This document shows, one piece after another, positions 16,259 through 25,729 of a DNA stretch of 64,000 nucleotides; within the stretch, counting starts at the first letter, position 1, and each line of letters opens with the position of its first letter. The DNA is from an uncultured Bacteroides sp. GTDB lineage: Bacteria; Bacteroidota; Bacteroidia; Bacteroidales; Bacteroidaceae. The DNA lies in NCBI RefSeq assembly GCF_963678845.1, contig NZ_OY787466.1, positions 992,001 to 1,056,000 of the forward strand, written 5' to 3'. The notes beneath the pieces were generated by a model, which ran no database searches, was not told the DNA's origin, and was given only the letters and a program-made list of their open reading frames with translations. Made by a program: the position numbers and the translations under genes.

Positions 16259-18631
16259 CTAAAACTCAAAAGTAATTCCCAAAGTAGGAATCACCGTACC
16301 GCTATCCTGACTGATGTATTTCATTTTATACCGTTGCTGATTTATTGGTGCAGAAGGATTTTCAATTACTCCGGTACTCATTAAGGCATCGGCTTGCTTA
16401 ATCTGGCTTCCGGTTATGTTCTGCAAATCAATGTAAAAACCAAGCATGTATTTCTTTAAATAGAAAGTCTTGTCAACTCTCAGGTCTATACGGGTATAGG
16501 CAGATAGACGTTCGGTATTGTATCTGGAATAATCATAATATGCACGTCCTTGTGCATCCCAGGCTGTTACCAGTGACGATTTATTCACATCATAAGGAGT
16601 GTAGGGTGCACCGCCTATGCTGCTGATTTTTGCTCCGAAGCTCCAGTTATTAGAGAAATTATAGGTTCCACCCAGATTGAAGATGTATTTGTTATCCCAC
16701 GAAGAAGCGATGTACGGACTTTGCTCGTCTTTTCTGTATTCACTTTTAAAGAGGGTGAGGGCGGACGATAGATTCAGCTTTTTCACAATAATCCATTTCG
16801 CCATCAACTCAACACCGTATGAACGTCCCTGAGCAGTGGGGGTGAGTTCTTCATTTCCCACCACACCATAGTCGGCTCCTTTATCTGCCAGCGGGATATT
16901 GTCATTCACGGAGAAAGGGATATTATCATACTTCTTGTAGAATCCTTCGGCGGTAATCTGTAGATTCTCACTGTGCTTGTAAGTCAGCCCGGCACTGTAC
17001 TGGTCAACCGTTACATATCCCAGACCTTTATTGAGGTAAATTCCATTGTTATCTTTGTAGCCCAGTGTGGTATAAGCCGGCAACTGATAATATCGGCCTA
17101 CATTTCCACTGAAATAAACATCGCCGACAATCTGGTAGGAGAGGGATAGTCTTGGCGAAAGCTGATTGCTGAGCTTATTCATCTGTGAGGTATAATTGCA
17201 GGCATCGCCTCTTACTCCCAGCGAAACAGTCATCCGTTCATCGGGCGATTCATAATTCATGGTTCCAAAGAATCCCCATCGAACTATATCCAGAAAAGTA
17301 TGGTAGTTGTAGGTCTTTGATTGATTGGTATATGCCTTCTGAAATGTGTTATTGGTATATTGAGTGTGGTCCAGATTTGCTCCAATATTTACCTTCATCA
17401 GCCCGAAAGTAGAGGCATTCTCTACCCGCAATTTAGTCTCTTGCTCCAGCGAACCATATTTCAGGGTCAAATTATCAGGAGTACTTTCATCATTTTTCAG
17501 ATATTTTGTGAGATGATTGTTCAGATAGCTGTGACTCAAAACGACAGTCTGGATATGTGCGCCTGCATAATGTTTGTAAACCGAGCCAAGGGTGAATGTT
17601 TGCTGCTTAACAGTGGGCAGGTAACTGAGTATGTATTCTGCTTTTTCACCCGTGAGATTTGTATTGAGCTTCATGTTGTCAATACCGGTAAGTCCAAGGA
17701 ATGTAATCTCATTATGTTGAGAAAGGCGTGTTTTAATTTTAAACTGTGCATCGGTGTATGTGGGCAGGAAAGGCAATCCCAGTGCTTTGAAAAGGAATTG
17801 CAGGTATGACTGACGAACAGAAGCCAGGTAAGTTGTCTTTTTGCTCAGGTGTCCGTTGGAAGTCAGAGAAAACTCTGCTGCTCCAAGAGTGGCTTTCATG
17901 GAGTTCTTCTCCATATTTCCGTCACGCAACTTGAAATCGAGCACGGAACTCAACGCATTTCCGCGACTTGCGGGAAAGGCTCCTGTATAGAAACTGACTT
18001 CACGGATAAGGTCGGCATTGATAATTCCCACCGGACCGCCGGATGCTCCCTGCGTACTGAAGTGATTGATATTGGGAATCTCCACTCCATCCATGAAGAA
18101 GCGGTTTTCCGAAGGTCCGCCTCCGCGAACAATCAGATCATTTCGGTATCCCACCGGCGAGTATCCCACACCTGCATAGTTCTGCACAATGCGTGAAATG
18201 TCGCGGTTGGCTCCGGGACTCTTCTCTATTTCCTGTAATCCGATAAGACGAAGCCCCACCGGACTCTCGGGATTTCGTCTGAAAGTGGAAGCCGTGACGC
18301 TGACTTCATTCAGGCGAGTCACATTTTCTTCCAGTTCCACGGTGATGAAAAGATCTTTTGTGGAAAGAATGTATTCAGGAGTGAGCACAGTGTTGTATCC
18401 CACTGCCGAAACCTGCAAACGATAGATTCCCGGTGTAATATTTTTAATGGTAAAATTTCCCAGAGAATCAGTTACAGACCCCTGACCTGTACCATAAATT
18501 CCCACACTGGCAAAGGAAACAGGTTCGCGCTTTCCTTTATCAATAACTTTACCTTTTAATGAAAGTTTCTGTTGGGCAGCCGCTGTCAGGGCAATACATA
18601 TAAATAGGAATATATAGATTATTCGTTTCAT
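16259..18631 (-). CDS. TonB-dependent outer-membrane receptor
   Basis: A 790-residue outer-membrane receptor. Residues 1-19 are a signal peptide, about 24-105 a CarboxypepD_reg-like beta-sandwich (LKGKVIDKGKREPVSFASV), about 110-235 the plug (SVTASTFRRNPES, DLIVRGGGPSENRFFMDG), and the rest a 22-strand-type barrel ending in an aromatic residue (GITFEF). It lacks the SusC length and has no SusD partner, so it is not a classic polysaccharide utilisation pair. The substrate cannot be inferred; siderophore, vitamin or peptide uptake are all possible. It is convergent with aldA and divergent from the esterase gene. CAAAAATA at 18657-18664 could be its -7 box. Confidence 0.93.
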   Translation of the reverse strand: MKRIIYIFLFICIALTAAAQQKLSLKGKVIDKGKREPVSFASVGIYGTGQGSVTDSLGNFTIKNITPGIYRLQVSAVGYNTVLTPEYILSTKDLFITVELEENVTRLNEVSVTASTFRRNPESPVGLRLIGLQEIEKSPGANRDISRIVQNYAGVGYSPVGYRNDLIVRGGGPSENRFFMDGVEIPNINHFSTQGASGGPVGIINADLIREVSFYTGAFPASRGNALSSVLDFKLRDGNMEKNSMKATLGAAEFSLTSNGHLSKKTTYLASVRQSYLQFLFKALGLPFLPTYTDAQFKIKTRLSQHNEITFLGLTGIDNMKLNTNLTGEKAEYILSYLPTVKQQTFTLGSVYKHYAGAHIQTVVLSHSYLNNHLTKYLKNDESTPDNLTLKYGSLEQETKLRVENASTFGLMKVNIGANLDHTQYTNNTFQKAYTNQSKTYNYHTFLDIVRWGFFGTMNYESPDERMTVSLGVRGDACNYTSQMNKLSNQLSPRLSLSYQIVGDVYFSGNVGRYYQLPAYTTLGYKDNNGIYLNKGLGYVTVDQYSAGLTYKHSENLQITAEGFYKKYDNIPFSVNDNIPLADKGADYGVVGNEELTPTAQGRSYGVELMAKWIIVKKLNLSSALTLFKSEYRKDEQSPYIASSWDNKYIFNLGGTYNFSNNWSFGAKISSIGGAPYTPYDVNKSSLVTAWDAQGRAYYDYSRYNTERLSAYTRIDLRVDKTFYLKKYMLGFYIDLQNITGSQIKQADALMSTGVIENPSAPINQQRYKMKYISQDSGTVIPTLGITFEF

Positions 18632-18750
18632 AAGATGTTCATTTTTTATGTATTAACAAAAATAGGCTAAAAATGTTACATGCTTCTCTCTTTTTGTCTA
18701 TTTTTGTGGCATCTTTGACAAAGAATAATTTAATATTAATCAATTGAAAT

Positions 18751-19572
18751 ATGAAAAACCGTATTTTTTCTTTATCCTTTCTGCTGCTGTTTGCTTTTGT
18801 AGTAAGCGTAAGTGCAGCAAAAGTAGACACACTACTAGTGAAAAGTCCGTCAATGAACAAAGATGTTAAGGTGGTAGTCATTGCACCCGATGGTACTAAA
18901 GCCTCAAAGAATGCAACTTATCCGGTTCTTTATCTCTTGCATGGCTACAGTGGTAATGCCAAAAGCTGGATAGAACTGAAACCAAATCTACCAGAAATTG
19001 CCGATCAGAATAAGATGATCATTGTTTGCCCCGATGGTAAAAATAGCTGGTACTGGGATAGTCCTAAAGATCCTTCTTATAGATATGAAACATTTGTTTC
19101 TGATGAACTGGTGAAGTATGTGGATGCTCATTATAAAACTATAGCCGATAAGAAAGGGCGTGCCATTACCGGTCTCAGCATGGGCGGTCACGGAGCATTG
19201 TGGCTGGCTTTCCGTCATAAAGATATATTTGGTGCAGCAGGAAGTACCAGCGGTGGGGTAGATATTCGTCCTTTCCCTACAAATTGGGAAATGAGCAAAC
19301 AGTTGGGCGAATTCGCTGCCAATAAGAAATCATGGGATGAACATACTGTAATCAATCAGATTGATAATATTGTGAACGGCGACCTGGCCATTATCATTGA
19401 TTGTGGAGAAGGTGATTTCTTCCTTAACGTGAACAAGGATCTTCACGAGCGTCTGCTGGGACGGAAGATTGATCATGACTTCATCACCCGTCCTGGAGTT
19501 CATAACGGTAAATACTGGAATAACTCCATTGATTATCAGCTTTTGTTCTTCAAAAAGTTCTTTGAGAGATAA
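18751..19572 (+). CDS. Secreted alpha/beta-hydrolase of the esterase D family
   Basis: A 273-residue protein with a signal peptide (residues 1-22, ending VSVSAA). The esterase D/PF00756 fold is seen in YPVLYLLHGYSGNAKSW, CPDGKNSWYWDSP and the nucleophile elbow GLSMGGHGALW (serine about residue 144). A later acidic residue (DCGEGDFF) and His (PGVHNGKYW) complete the triad. Such enzymes cleave acetyl, feruloyl or other short esters in the periplasm. It is divergent from the TonB receptor and convergent with the S41 peptidase 8 bp away. TATTTTTG at 18699-18706 is a possible -7 box. Confidence 0.92.
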   Translation: MKNRIFSLSFLLLFAFVVSVSAAKVDTLLVKSPSMNKDVKVVVIAPDGTKASKNATYPVLYLLHGYSGNAKSWIELKPNLPEIADQNKMIIVCPDGKNSWYWDSPKDPSYRYETFVSDELVKYVDAHYKTIADKKGRAITGLSMGGHGALWLAFRHKDIFGAAGSTSGGVDIRPFPTNWEMSKQLGEFAANKKSWDEHTVINQIDNIVNGDLAIIIDCGEGDFFLNVNKDLHERLLGRKIDHDFITRPGVHNGKYWNNSIDYQLLFFKKFFER

Positions 19573-19580
19573 CGGATGGA

Positions 19581-20972
19581 TTATCTCTTTATAGGAGATA
19601 ACCGTACTCCGTTTGTCTTCTTTCTGTCCAAAGAACTCTGACCGATATTTAATAAGGTAGAAAAAGATTTGGTGCTGGCCGCCGTCGAGACGCTGGCACC
19701 ATTTATTAATGCAAGCGCCTGCTTTAGCATAATTTCATTCTCATTTCCCAGCTCCATGAAAGCATCATAATTTGCTGTTTCATCTAGTTTTACATCTGGT
19801 GTAAATCCACTGCCATAATCGGATTTATCTTCCGAATTATATAATTTGCCCACTATAGGTTGAAGTATCCAGTTATAATTATCGTCTTCTATGGTAATTG
19901 ATCCAAGATTTTTCCCTTCGGTAGTGGTTCCAATTAATGTAACATTCATAAAAGGCTTTAATCCATTAATAAGTAGTTCGGAAGCAGAAGCAGTATAATT
20001 ACTAACCAAAACATACAGACGAGAAAGATTTAAATTGGCTCCTTCTTTTATAGAATCTTTTTCAAATTTATAGGTGGTTTGTGATGGATTCATTTTATCA
20101 TTGTATTTTATTACGCAAAATGTTTTGCCCAGTGAAGAGCTGGGAGCTAGCATGGTACTAAGCAGCTGACTATTGGTAATGTATCCTCCTGGATTGTAAC
20201 GAAGGTCGAGAACGAAATCCTGCACATTCTGGTTCTTGAAGGAGGCAAACGCCTGACGCAATTCCTTTTCGTAAGTATAATCATAGGCATTATCATTAGG
20301 TCCCGTAGCAAAATGAGTATACATAAGGTAACCAATTTTGCTTCCCGAAGCACTGGTCAATACTTTATTTACCAAAATAGGATCATTATTTACTGCTCTG
20401 GCTGCAGATAATGTAAGCGAACCACTTTCAACAAAAGGACTTTTTGCGTTTCCTGTGAAAAGTCCTAAGGTCAATTTTGCTCCGCTTCCGGTAAGTAGCT
20501 GGGTATAATTTGTGGTGGTAATGCTTTGTCCGTCGAGAGAAAGAATCCAGTCGCCACGTTTCAGTCCGGCATCACTGGCAGGACTACCGGGTAAAACATA
20601 AAGCACGCGGGCATACTGTATGCTATTTAATGTGTAAAGGACGAACTCAAACCCGTAAGATGATTTTTCGTCTATACTTTTGGTGGTAATCTCTTTTTGT
20701 TCTATCCAGGAATAATAGTTACTGTTCTTTTTTTCTTTGCTAGATAATAAGGTATAGAAGAAAACATCAGGATCGGCATAAAAGTTAAGCTTACTACTAA
20801 TCGGAATTTCATCATACCAAAGATAGTAATCTTTCATTTTACCGTAAACCCAGTCATTTACTCCCTTTGTATCTTTGTATTCCAGAGTTCTGTCTTCTCC
20901 CTTACAAGAAGTGAATATTGCGGTGAATATAACTCCTGAAAGAAGAAGGAGTATAGATGAATATTTTTTCAT
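19581..20972 (-). CDS. S41-family carboxy-terminal processing peptidase (lipoprotein)
   Basis: A 463-residue protein with a lipoprotein signal (lipobox IFTSC, Cys about 23). A PDZ domain covers about residues 110-190 (LPGSPASDAGLKRGDWILSL), then the Peptidase_S41 domain: VQDFVLDLRYNPGGYI, the nucleophile in NYTASASELLINGL and the catalytic lysine in GTTTEGKNLGS. These proteases cut proteins from the C-terminus in the periplasm or at the membrane. It is convergent with the esterase gene, and its promoter region faces cysK across a dyad at 21025-21048. CAAACTTA at 21003-21010 may be its -7 box. Confidence 0.92.
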   Translation of the reverse strand: MKKYSSILLLLSGVIFTAIFTSCKGEDRTLEYKDTKGVNDWVYGKMKDYYLWYDEIPISSKLNFYADPDVFFYTLLSSKEKKNSNYYSWIEQKEITTKSIDEKSSYGFEFVLYTLNSIQYARVLYVLPGSPASDAGLKRGDWILSLDGQSITTTNYTQLLTGSGAKLTLGLFTGNAKSPFVESGSLTLSAARAVNNDPILVNKVLTSASGSKIGYLMYTHFATGPNDNAYDYTYEKELRQAFASFKNQNVQDFVLDLRYNPGGYITNSQLLSTMLAPSSSLGKTFCVIKYNDKMNPSQTTYKFEKDSIKEGANLNLSRLYVLVSNYTASASELLINGLKPFMNVTLIGTTTEGKNLGSITIEDDNYNWILQPIVGKLYNSEDKSDYGSGFTPDVKLDETANYDAFMELGNENEIMLKQALALINGASVSTAASTKSFSTLLNIGQSSLDRKKTNGVRLSPIKR

Positions 20973-21024
20973 TTGTATGTCTCTTTTTTTCGTTTGAGAT
21001 TACAAACTTAGCAATTCTTATTGA

Positions 21025-21048
21025 TTTGTACCACATTTGTGGTACAAA
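21025..21048. promoter_or_regulatory. Operator-like dyad between the S41 peptidase gene and cysK
   Basis: A perfect 11-bp inverted repeat with a 2-bp centre: TTTGTACCACA at 21025-21035 and TGTGGTACAAA at 21038-21048. It lies between two divergent promoters, at about -40 for the S41 peptidase gene and about -67 for cysK. It is too far from either gene's end, and lacks a T-run, to be a terminator. A sulfur- or redox-responsive regulator is possible. Confidence 0.55.
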
Positions 21049-21066
21049 AATGACTATTTTACGTGA

Positions 21067-21097
21067 TTGTGTACCCCATGTTTACACGCTATCTTTG
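21067..21097 (+). promoter_or_regulatory. cysK promoter
   Basis: TTG at 21067-21069, a 20-bp spacer, then TATCTTTG at 21090-21097. This matches the Bacteroides sigma-ABfr consensus (TTTG, 19-21 bp, TAnnTTTG) and lies 32 bp before the cysK start codon. Confidence 0.6.
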
Positions 21098-21129
21098 CAG
21101 TATAAGAAAACAATTAAAATTTGAATGTT

Positions 21130-22077
21130 ATGGCAAAGATCGCAAAACAATTAACAGACTTGATAGGAAATACTCCTTTATTGGAACTTTCTCATTTTAA
21201 TGCAGTTAAGAATCTGCAGGCAACAGTGATTGCTAAACTTGAGTACTTTAATCCTGCCGGTAGTGTGAAAGACCGTGCGGCGTATGCAATGATTCAGAGT
21301 GCTGAGGAAAAAGGCTTGCTGAAAGCAAATAGTGTGATTGTAGAACCAACCAGTGGTAACATGGGAGTGGGACTTGCATTTGTTTCGGCAGTAAAAAAAT
21401 ATAAATTGATATTAACCATGCCCGACACGATGAGTGTTGAACGCAGAAATCTGCTTAAAGCTCTTGGCGCAACAATAGTTCTTACTCCGGGTGTGGAAGG
21501 TATGAAAGGGGCTATTGCAAAAGCCAACGCAATAAAAGAAGAAATTCCTGATGCGGTTATCTTGCAGCAGTTTGATAATTCTGCAAATCCTGAAATACAC
21601 ACCAAAACAACGGCTGAAGAGATATGGAAAGATACCGATGGTAAGGTGGATATTTTTGTAGCCGGTGTAGGGACAGGTGGAACAGTATCAGGAGTAGGTG
21701 TTGGTTTGAAAAAGCATAACCCTGGCGTAAAGATTGTAGCTGTTGAACCTTTAGATTCACCCGTATTGTCGGGAGGGAAGTCCGGTCCGCACAAAATTCA
21801 GGGTATAGGTGCGGGATTTGTACCTAAGAACTTTAACACTGAAGTGGTTGATGAGATTCTTCAGGTGAGCAATGACGATGCAATACGTACTGGTCGTGAA
21901 CTGGCTTCACAAGAAGGCCTTTTAGTAGGAATCTCTTCAGGAGCGGCAGTTTTTGCAGCAGTTGAGCTTTCTAAACGCCCTGAAAATGCAGGAAAGAATA
22001 TTGTGGTATTACTTCCTGATACCGGTGAACGTTATCTTTCCACTTTGCTTTACGCATTTGAAGAATACCCACTATAA
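21130..22077 (+). CDS. cysK: Cysteine synthase (O-acetylserine sulfhydrylase)
   Basis: A 315-residue PLP enzyme of fold type II and typical CysK length. It carries IGNTPLLEL near the start, the Schiff-base lysine in NPAGSVKDRAAY, the substrate loop PTSGNMG, the phosphate-binding glycine loop GTGGTVSGVG and the late SSGAA. It makes L-cysteine from O-acetylserine and sulfide in the cytoplasm. The start is ATG at 21130 (MAKIAKQL); TTG at 21121 is less likely. metY follows 50 bp downstream, so the pair covers sulfide assimilation into cysteine and homocysteine. Confidence 0.96.
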   Translation: MAKIAKQLTDLIGNTPLLELSHFNAVKNLQATVIAKLEYFNPAGSVKDRAAYAMIQSAEEKGLLKANSVIVEPTSGNMGVGLAFVSAVKKYKLILTMPDTMSVERRNLLKALGATIVLTPGVEGMKGAIAKANAIKEEIPDAVILQQFDNSANPEIHTKTTAEEIWKDTDGKVDIFVAGVGTGGTVSGVGVGLKKHNPGVKIVAVEPLDSPVLSGGKSGPHKIQGIGAGFVPKNFNTEVVDEILQVSNDDAIRTGRELASQEGLLVGISSGAAVFAAVELSKRPENAGKNIVVLLPDTGERYLSTLLYAFEEYPL

Positions 22078-22127
22078 AAACAGTTCACGCTAGTTCATTA
22101 AAAAAAGACACTTAAAATATTAAAGAT

Positions 22128-23429
22128 ATGGCTACAAATAATTTGAAGTTTGAAACATTACAGGTACATGCCGGACAGGAAGTAGATAAAACAACACATG
22201 CACGTGCGGTACCTATTTATTTAACAAGTTCTTATGTTTTTGAAGATGCACAGGATGGCGCTGATCTCTTTGGATTGCGTAAGTTTGGTAATATATATAC
22301 CCGGTTAATGAATCCTACTACGGATGTATTTGAAAAGCGAGTAGCTGCATTGGAAGGTGGACTTTCTGCCTTGGCTACTTCTTCCGGACAGTCGGCACAG
22401 TTCATTGCTCTAAATAATATTCTTGAGACGGGCGACAATTTTGTTTCTACTTCTCATCTTTATGGAGGAACGTATAATCAATTTAAGAACCAATTCAAAC
22501 GATTGGGCGTTACGGTTCATTTTACACCTAACGATGCACCCGAGGAGTTTGAAAAGCTGATTGATGATAAAACAAAAGCTCTTTATCTGGAAACAATTGG
22601 CAATCCCGATTTAAATATTCCTGATTTTGAAGCCATTGCTGCAGTAGCCGACAAGCATGGAATTCCTCTGATTGTAGATAATACCTTTGGTGCCGGTGGT
22701 GCTATCTTCCGTCCGTTGGAACACGGTGCAAGTGTGGTTGTTGAAAGTGCAACCAAATGGATTGGCGGACACGGAACTGCTCTTGGTGGTGTGATTGTAG
22801 ACAGCGGTAAGTTTAACTGGGGTAATGGTAAGTTCCCTGTATTTACTGAACCAAGTGACAGTTACCACGGATTGATCTTTTGGGATACCTTTGGTGCTAA
22901 TGGCCCATTTGGAAATATTGCCTTTACACTTCGTGCACGTACTGAAGGATTACGCGACTGGGGTAATACTATTTCTCCATTCAACTCATTCTTGTTATTA
23001 CAAGGTTTAGAATCTCTTTCTTTGCGTGTGGAACGTCATGTATCCAATGCACTTGCTTTGGCTCAATGGCTTGAATCTCGCCCTGAAGTGGAATATGTAA
23101 ATTATCCGGGATTGGAAAGCAGTCCTTATCACAAGCTTGCTGTGAAATATCTTAAAAGAGGCTTCGGTGGTGTTCTTTCCTTTAAGTTAAAAGGTGGAAG
23201 TGAACATGCTGACAGTTTGATTAATAGTCTGGAACTAATAAGCCATTTGGCGAATGTAGGTGATGCTAAAACGCTGATTATCCACCCGGCAACTACTACA
23301 CATGATCAACTTTCAGATGCGGATAAGATTGCTTCGGGAGCAGTACCCGGATTACTTCGTTTATCGGCCGGTATTGAGAATATTGATGATATAAAGGCCG
23401 ACCTTGAACAAGCTTTAAATAAATTATAA
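22128..23429 (+). CDS. metY: O-acetylhomoserine sulfhydrylase
   Basis: A 433-residue Cys/Met-metabolism PLP enzyme. It starts NLKFETLQVHAGQ, has YTRLMNPTTDVFE, the PLP-contacting TSSGQSAQ region, DNTFGAGG and the Schiff-base lysine in ESATKWIGGHG. The roughly 430-residue length with the insert after the lysine (DSGKFNWGNGKFP) separates MetY from the shorter MetB/MetC enzymes. It converts O-acetylhomoserine and sulfide to homocysteine. It follows cysK and is translationally coupled to the GNAT gene (TAATG overlap). Confidence 0.94.
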   Translation: MATNNLKFETLQVHAGQEVDKTTHARAVPIYLTSSYVFEDAQDGADLFGLRKFGNIYTRLMNPTTDVFEKRVAALEGGLSALATSSGQSAQFIALNNILETGDNFVSTSHLYGGTYNQFKNQFKRLGVTVHFTPNDAPEEFEKLIDDKTKALYLETIGNPDLNIPDFEAIAAVADKHGIPLIVDNTFGAGGAIFRPLEHGASVVVESATKWIGGHGTALGGVIVDSGKFNWGNGKFPVFTEPSDSYHGLIFWDTFGANGPFGNIAFTLRARTEGLRDWGNTISPFNSFLLLQGLESLSLRVERHVSNALALAQWLESRPEVEYVNYPGLESSPYHKLAVKYLKRGFGGVLSFKLKGGSEHADSLINSLELISHLANVGDAKTLIIHPATTTHDQLSDADKIASGAVPGLLRLSAGIENIDDIKADLEQALNKL

Positions 23430-23899
23430 TGATGGATGAGCTGAGAATAGAATTATATCAGCCATCCTTTCAAGAAGATTTTGTCCGGCTTAATTCTGAA
23501 TGGATTAAGACTTTCTTTCATCTGGAAAGTTCAGACCGAGCCGTATTTAACGACCCAAAGGGATACATTCTGAATAAAGGCGGACAAATATTTTTTGCAG
23601 TCAATGAACATGGAAAAGCTGTAGGATGCTGCGCACTTATTGCTCATTCCAGACAAGAAAAATATGAATTGGCAAAGATGGCTGTAACTCCCCGCTATCA
23701 AGGAAAGGGAGCTGGGAGTCTGCTTGGGGAAGCTGTATTGGCTTATGCCCGAAGCAACGGATATAAGAAACTCTTTCTGGAAGGAAATACAAAAATGAAA
23801 GCTTCCATTGGTCTTTATCGGAGACTAGGTTTTAAGGAAGTTTCTAAATGTGGAGCTTCTTATAGTCGTTGCAATATTATGATGGAACTGAATCTATGA
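23429..23899 (+). CDS. GNAT-family N-acetyltransferase
   Basis: A 156-residue acetyltransferase. The acetyl-CoA loop is seen as VTPRYQGKGAGSLLG (about residues 88-102), preceded by the strand YELAKMAV and followed by LFLEGNTKMKASIGLYRRLGF. The start codon overlaps the metY stop (TAATG), so it is cotranslated with metY; a second ATG lies directly after. Its substrate is unknown. The coupling makes an amino-acid-derived amine a reasonable guess but nothing more. A hairpin at 23964-24004 lies downstream, shared with the convergent mnmA. Confidence 0.9.
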   Translation: MMDELRIELYQPSFQEDFVRLNSEWIKTFFHLESSDRAVFNDPKGYILNKGGQIFFAVNEHGKAVGCCALIAHSRQEKYELAKMAVTPRYQGKGAGSLLGEAVLAYARSNGYKKLFLEGNTKMKASIGLYRRLGFKEVSKCGASYSRCNIMMELNL

Positions 23900-23963
23900 T
23901 TCTAATTTGATTGTTATCTGTTGTTTACTTTTTGATCTTTGTTATTATTTTTAAGTGGTGGAA

Positions 23964-24004
23964 GCCGGGGCTTTTTAATTTGCGATAAATTAAAAAGTTC
24001 CGGC
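23964..24004. terminator. Long hairpin at the convergent GNAT/mnmA ends
   Basis: An 18-bp near-perfect inverted repeat (GCCGGGGCTTTTTAATTT with AAATTAAAAAGTTCCGGC, two G-U pairs in RNA) around a 5-nt loop. It overlaps the last codons and stop of mnmA. No strong T-run follows on either side, so termination is inferred from position. Confidence 0.55.
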
Positions 24005-25072
24005 TACATTACTTTGTATCTCTCCACTACCAATGCAGATATGGGCATCCTTATCATAAACCACACCAAACTGTCCCGGTGCAATACCCTGAAGCTTCTT
24101 TGAAGATTCAATCTTGTATGTGCTGCCGTCATGAGTAAGCTTGCCGGGAATAAATTCCGGAGTATGACGAATTTTAAAGGTTACATCAATTGATTCCTTT
24201 ACAGATTCCCAAGGATTATCAGTGATGAAATGGAAGTCGTGCATGCTGAAGTCGTTGCCGTATTGTGTTTCCACATCATATCCACGAGAAACGTATATAA
24301 CATTTTCCTCCAGATTCTTTTTAATCACGAACCAAGGTCCGCCTCCCAAGCCTAATCCTTTTCGCTGACCAATAGTATGGAACCAGTATCCATTGTGTGT
24401 TCCTATTACCTTTCCGGTTTCCAGTTCCACAATCTTTCCTTTCTTCTCACCCAAATATCGGCGGATAAAGTCGTTATAGTTAATCTTTCCAAGGAAGCAA
24501 ATTCCCTGACTGTCTTTTCTCTTAGCAGTAGGAAGTGCGGCACGCTGCGCAGCATCTCTTACTTCGCTCTTCATCATATTGCCAAGAGGGAACATCAGTT
24601 TAGATACTTGCAGGTAATCAATCTGTGCAAGAAAGTCGGTCTGGTCTTTCACCGGATCAATAGCTGTAGAGAGATAAACCTTTCCATCCTTTTCAGTAGT
24701 AGAGGCATAATGTCCTGTAGCTGTCTTATCGAAATCCTTACCACATTTCTGTTCAAAACAACCAAACTTAATTAGTTTATTACACATCACATCCGGATTG
24801 GGAGTAAAGCCATGGCGCACCTTATCAATAGTATAAGAAACTACATTTTCCCAATATTCCTTTTGTAAGTCAATAATCTCGAAACGGCATCCGTATTTTT
24901 TTGCAATAAAAGTTGCCATTTCAATGTCTTCTTCTGCCGTGCAGGTAAGATCCTCGTCACTGTCCATTCCGATCTTTATATAAAATAAAGCCGGATCATA
25001 TCCTTGTTCCTTTAGAAGGTGTACAACAACTGAACTGTCTACACCTCCTGAGAGTAATGTTGCTATTTCCAT
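23990..25072 (-). CDS. mnmA: tRNA-specific 2-thiouridylase MnmA
   Basis: A 360-residue tRNA thiolase. The PP-loop SGGVDSS is at residues 8-14. The two catalytic cysteines are seen in NPDVMCNK and SQGICFLG. The tRNA-binding and C-terminal barrel domains are complete (GQRKGLGLGG, LQGIAPGQFGVVYD). It places sulfur on U34 of Lys, Glu and Gln tRNAs, using sulfur from a cysteine desulfurase relay. Its last codons form half of a long hairpin. The LuxR-type regulator lies 12 bp upstream and is probably cotranscribed. Confidence 0.96.
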   Translation of the reverse strand: MEIATLLSGGVDSSVVVHLLKEQGYDPALFYIKIGMDSDEDLTCTAEEDIEMATFIAKKYGCRFEIIDLQKEYWENVVSYTIDKVRHGFTPNPDVMCNKLIKFGCFEQKCGKDFDKTATGHYASTTEKDGKVYLSTAIDPVKDQTDFLAQIDYLQVSKLMFPLGNMMKSEVRDAAQRAALPTAKRKDSQGICFLGKINYNDFIRRYLGEKKGKIVELETGKVIGTHNGYWFHTIGQRKGLGLGGGPWFVIKKNLEENVIYVSRGYDVETQYGNDFSMHDFHFITDNPWESVKESIDVTFKIRHTPEFIPGKLTHDGSTYKIESSKKLQGIAPGQFGVVYDKDAHICIGSGEIQSNVAGTF

Positions 25073-25084
25073 AAAAAATAAATG

Positions 25085-25729
25085 TTATATATAATATTCC
25101 GCCAGATCAACAATCCCTGCTCTCATGGCGTATTTGGTTGCTTCGTGAACGTTGTTGACTTCCAGTTTGCGGAAAATGTTTTTCCGATGTGAGTTAACTG
25201 TGTGAAAGCTCAAGTTGCGTTCTGCAGCAATTTCTTTTGTAGTTTTACCTAATGCTATCTCTTTTAAAATAATCTTTTCCGTATTGGTCAGTACATTTTC
25301 AACAGGAGCTGAGCTCTGTTTGCCAATCAACATATTGCTTATATGATTGCAAATGAACCGTTCTTTATGCATGGCGCATTGTAAAGCGGAGGTGATCTCT
25401 TCTTTTGAATTGTCCTTCATCACAAAACTGAACTGCTGACTGCTGTATAAAACCCGCTTCACAAACTCCTCACTAAGCTCATCAGAAAAGAGTACCCAGC
25501 TTGCTTTCGGAAAGCGTTCATTAAGGATCAGTAATTCTTCGGCACCGGAAAAGTCAAACAGTGTATAATCCAGAATAACTACTGCTTCGGGATATGTGCG
25601 CAACTCTTTAATCAGCTCCGCACGGCTTTCGGCCTCAGTAATATTGCCCACACCTTTCAATCCACCGAGCAAGAATAGCGTTCCTGCTTTGGTAATATCC
25701 TGATTGTCTGCAATAATATACTCTCTCAT
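25085..25729 (-). CDS. LuxR/NarL-family response regulator
   Basis: A 214-residue regulator with an N-terminal receiver domain (acidic ADNQD near residue 8, the phospho-acceptor-like Asp in VVILDYTLFDFSG, and a conserved Lys in FVMKDNSKEE). A C-terminal LuxR helix-turn-helix covers about residues 145-205 (LTNTEKIILKEIALGKTTKE, FHTVNSHRKNIFRKL). It should bind DNA when phosphorylated, but no sensor kinase is adjacent. It lies 12 bp upstream of mnmA. CAAATTTA at 25768-25775 may be the -7 box of the pair. Confidence 0.92.
   Translation of the reverse strand: MREYIIADNQDITKAGTLFLLGGLKGVGNITEAESRAELIKELRTYPEAVVILDYTLFDFSGAEELLILNERFPKASWVLFSDELSEEFVKRVLYSSQQFSFVMKDNSKEEITSALQCAMHKERFICNHISNMLIGKQSSAPVENVLTNTEKIILKEIALGKTTKEIAAERNLSFHTVNSHRKNIFRKLEVNNVHEATKYAMRAGIVDLAEYYI

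Noticed and set aside
16259..18631. Polysaccharide utilisation locus (susC-like gene)
   Set aside because: The receptor is 790 residues, shorter than SusC proteins, and no SusD-type lipoprotein or glycosidase is adjacent; the GH20 gene is 7 kb away in another unit.
21294..21794. 166-codon minus-strand frame inside cysK
   Set aside because: Antisense shadow of cysK, with no motif.
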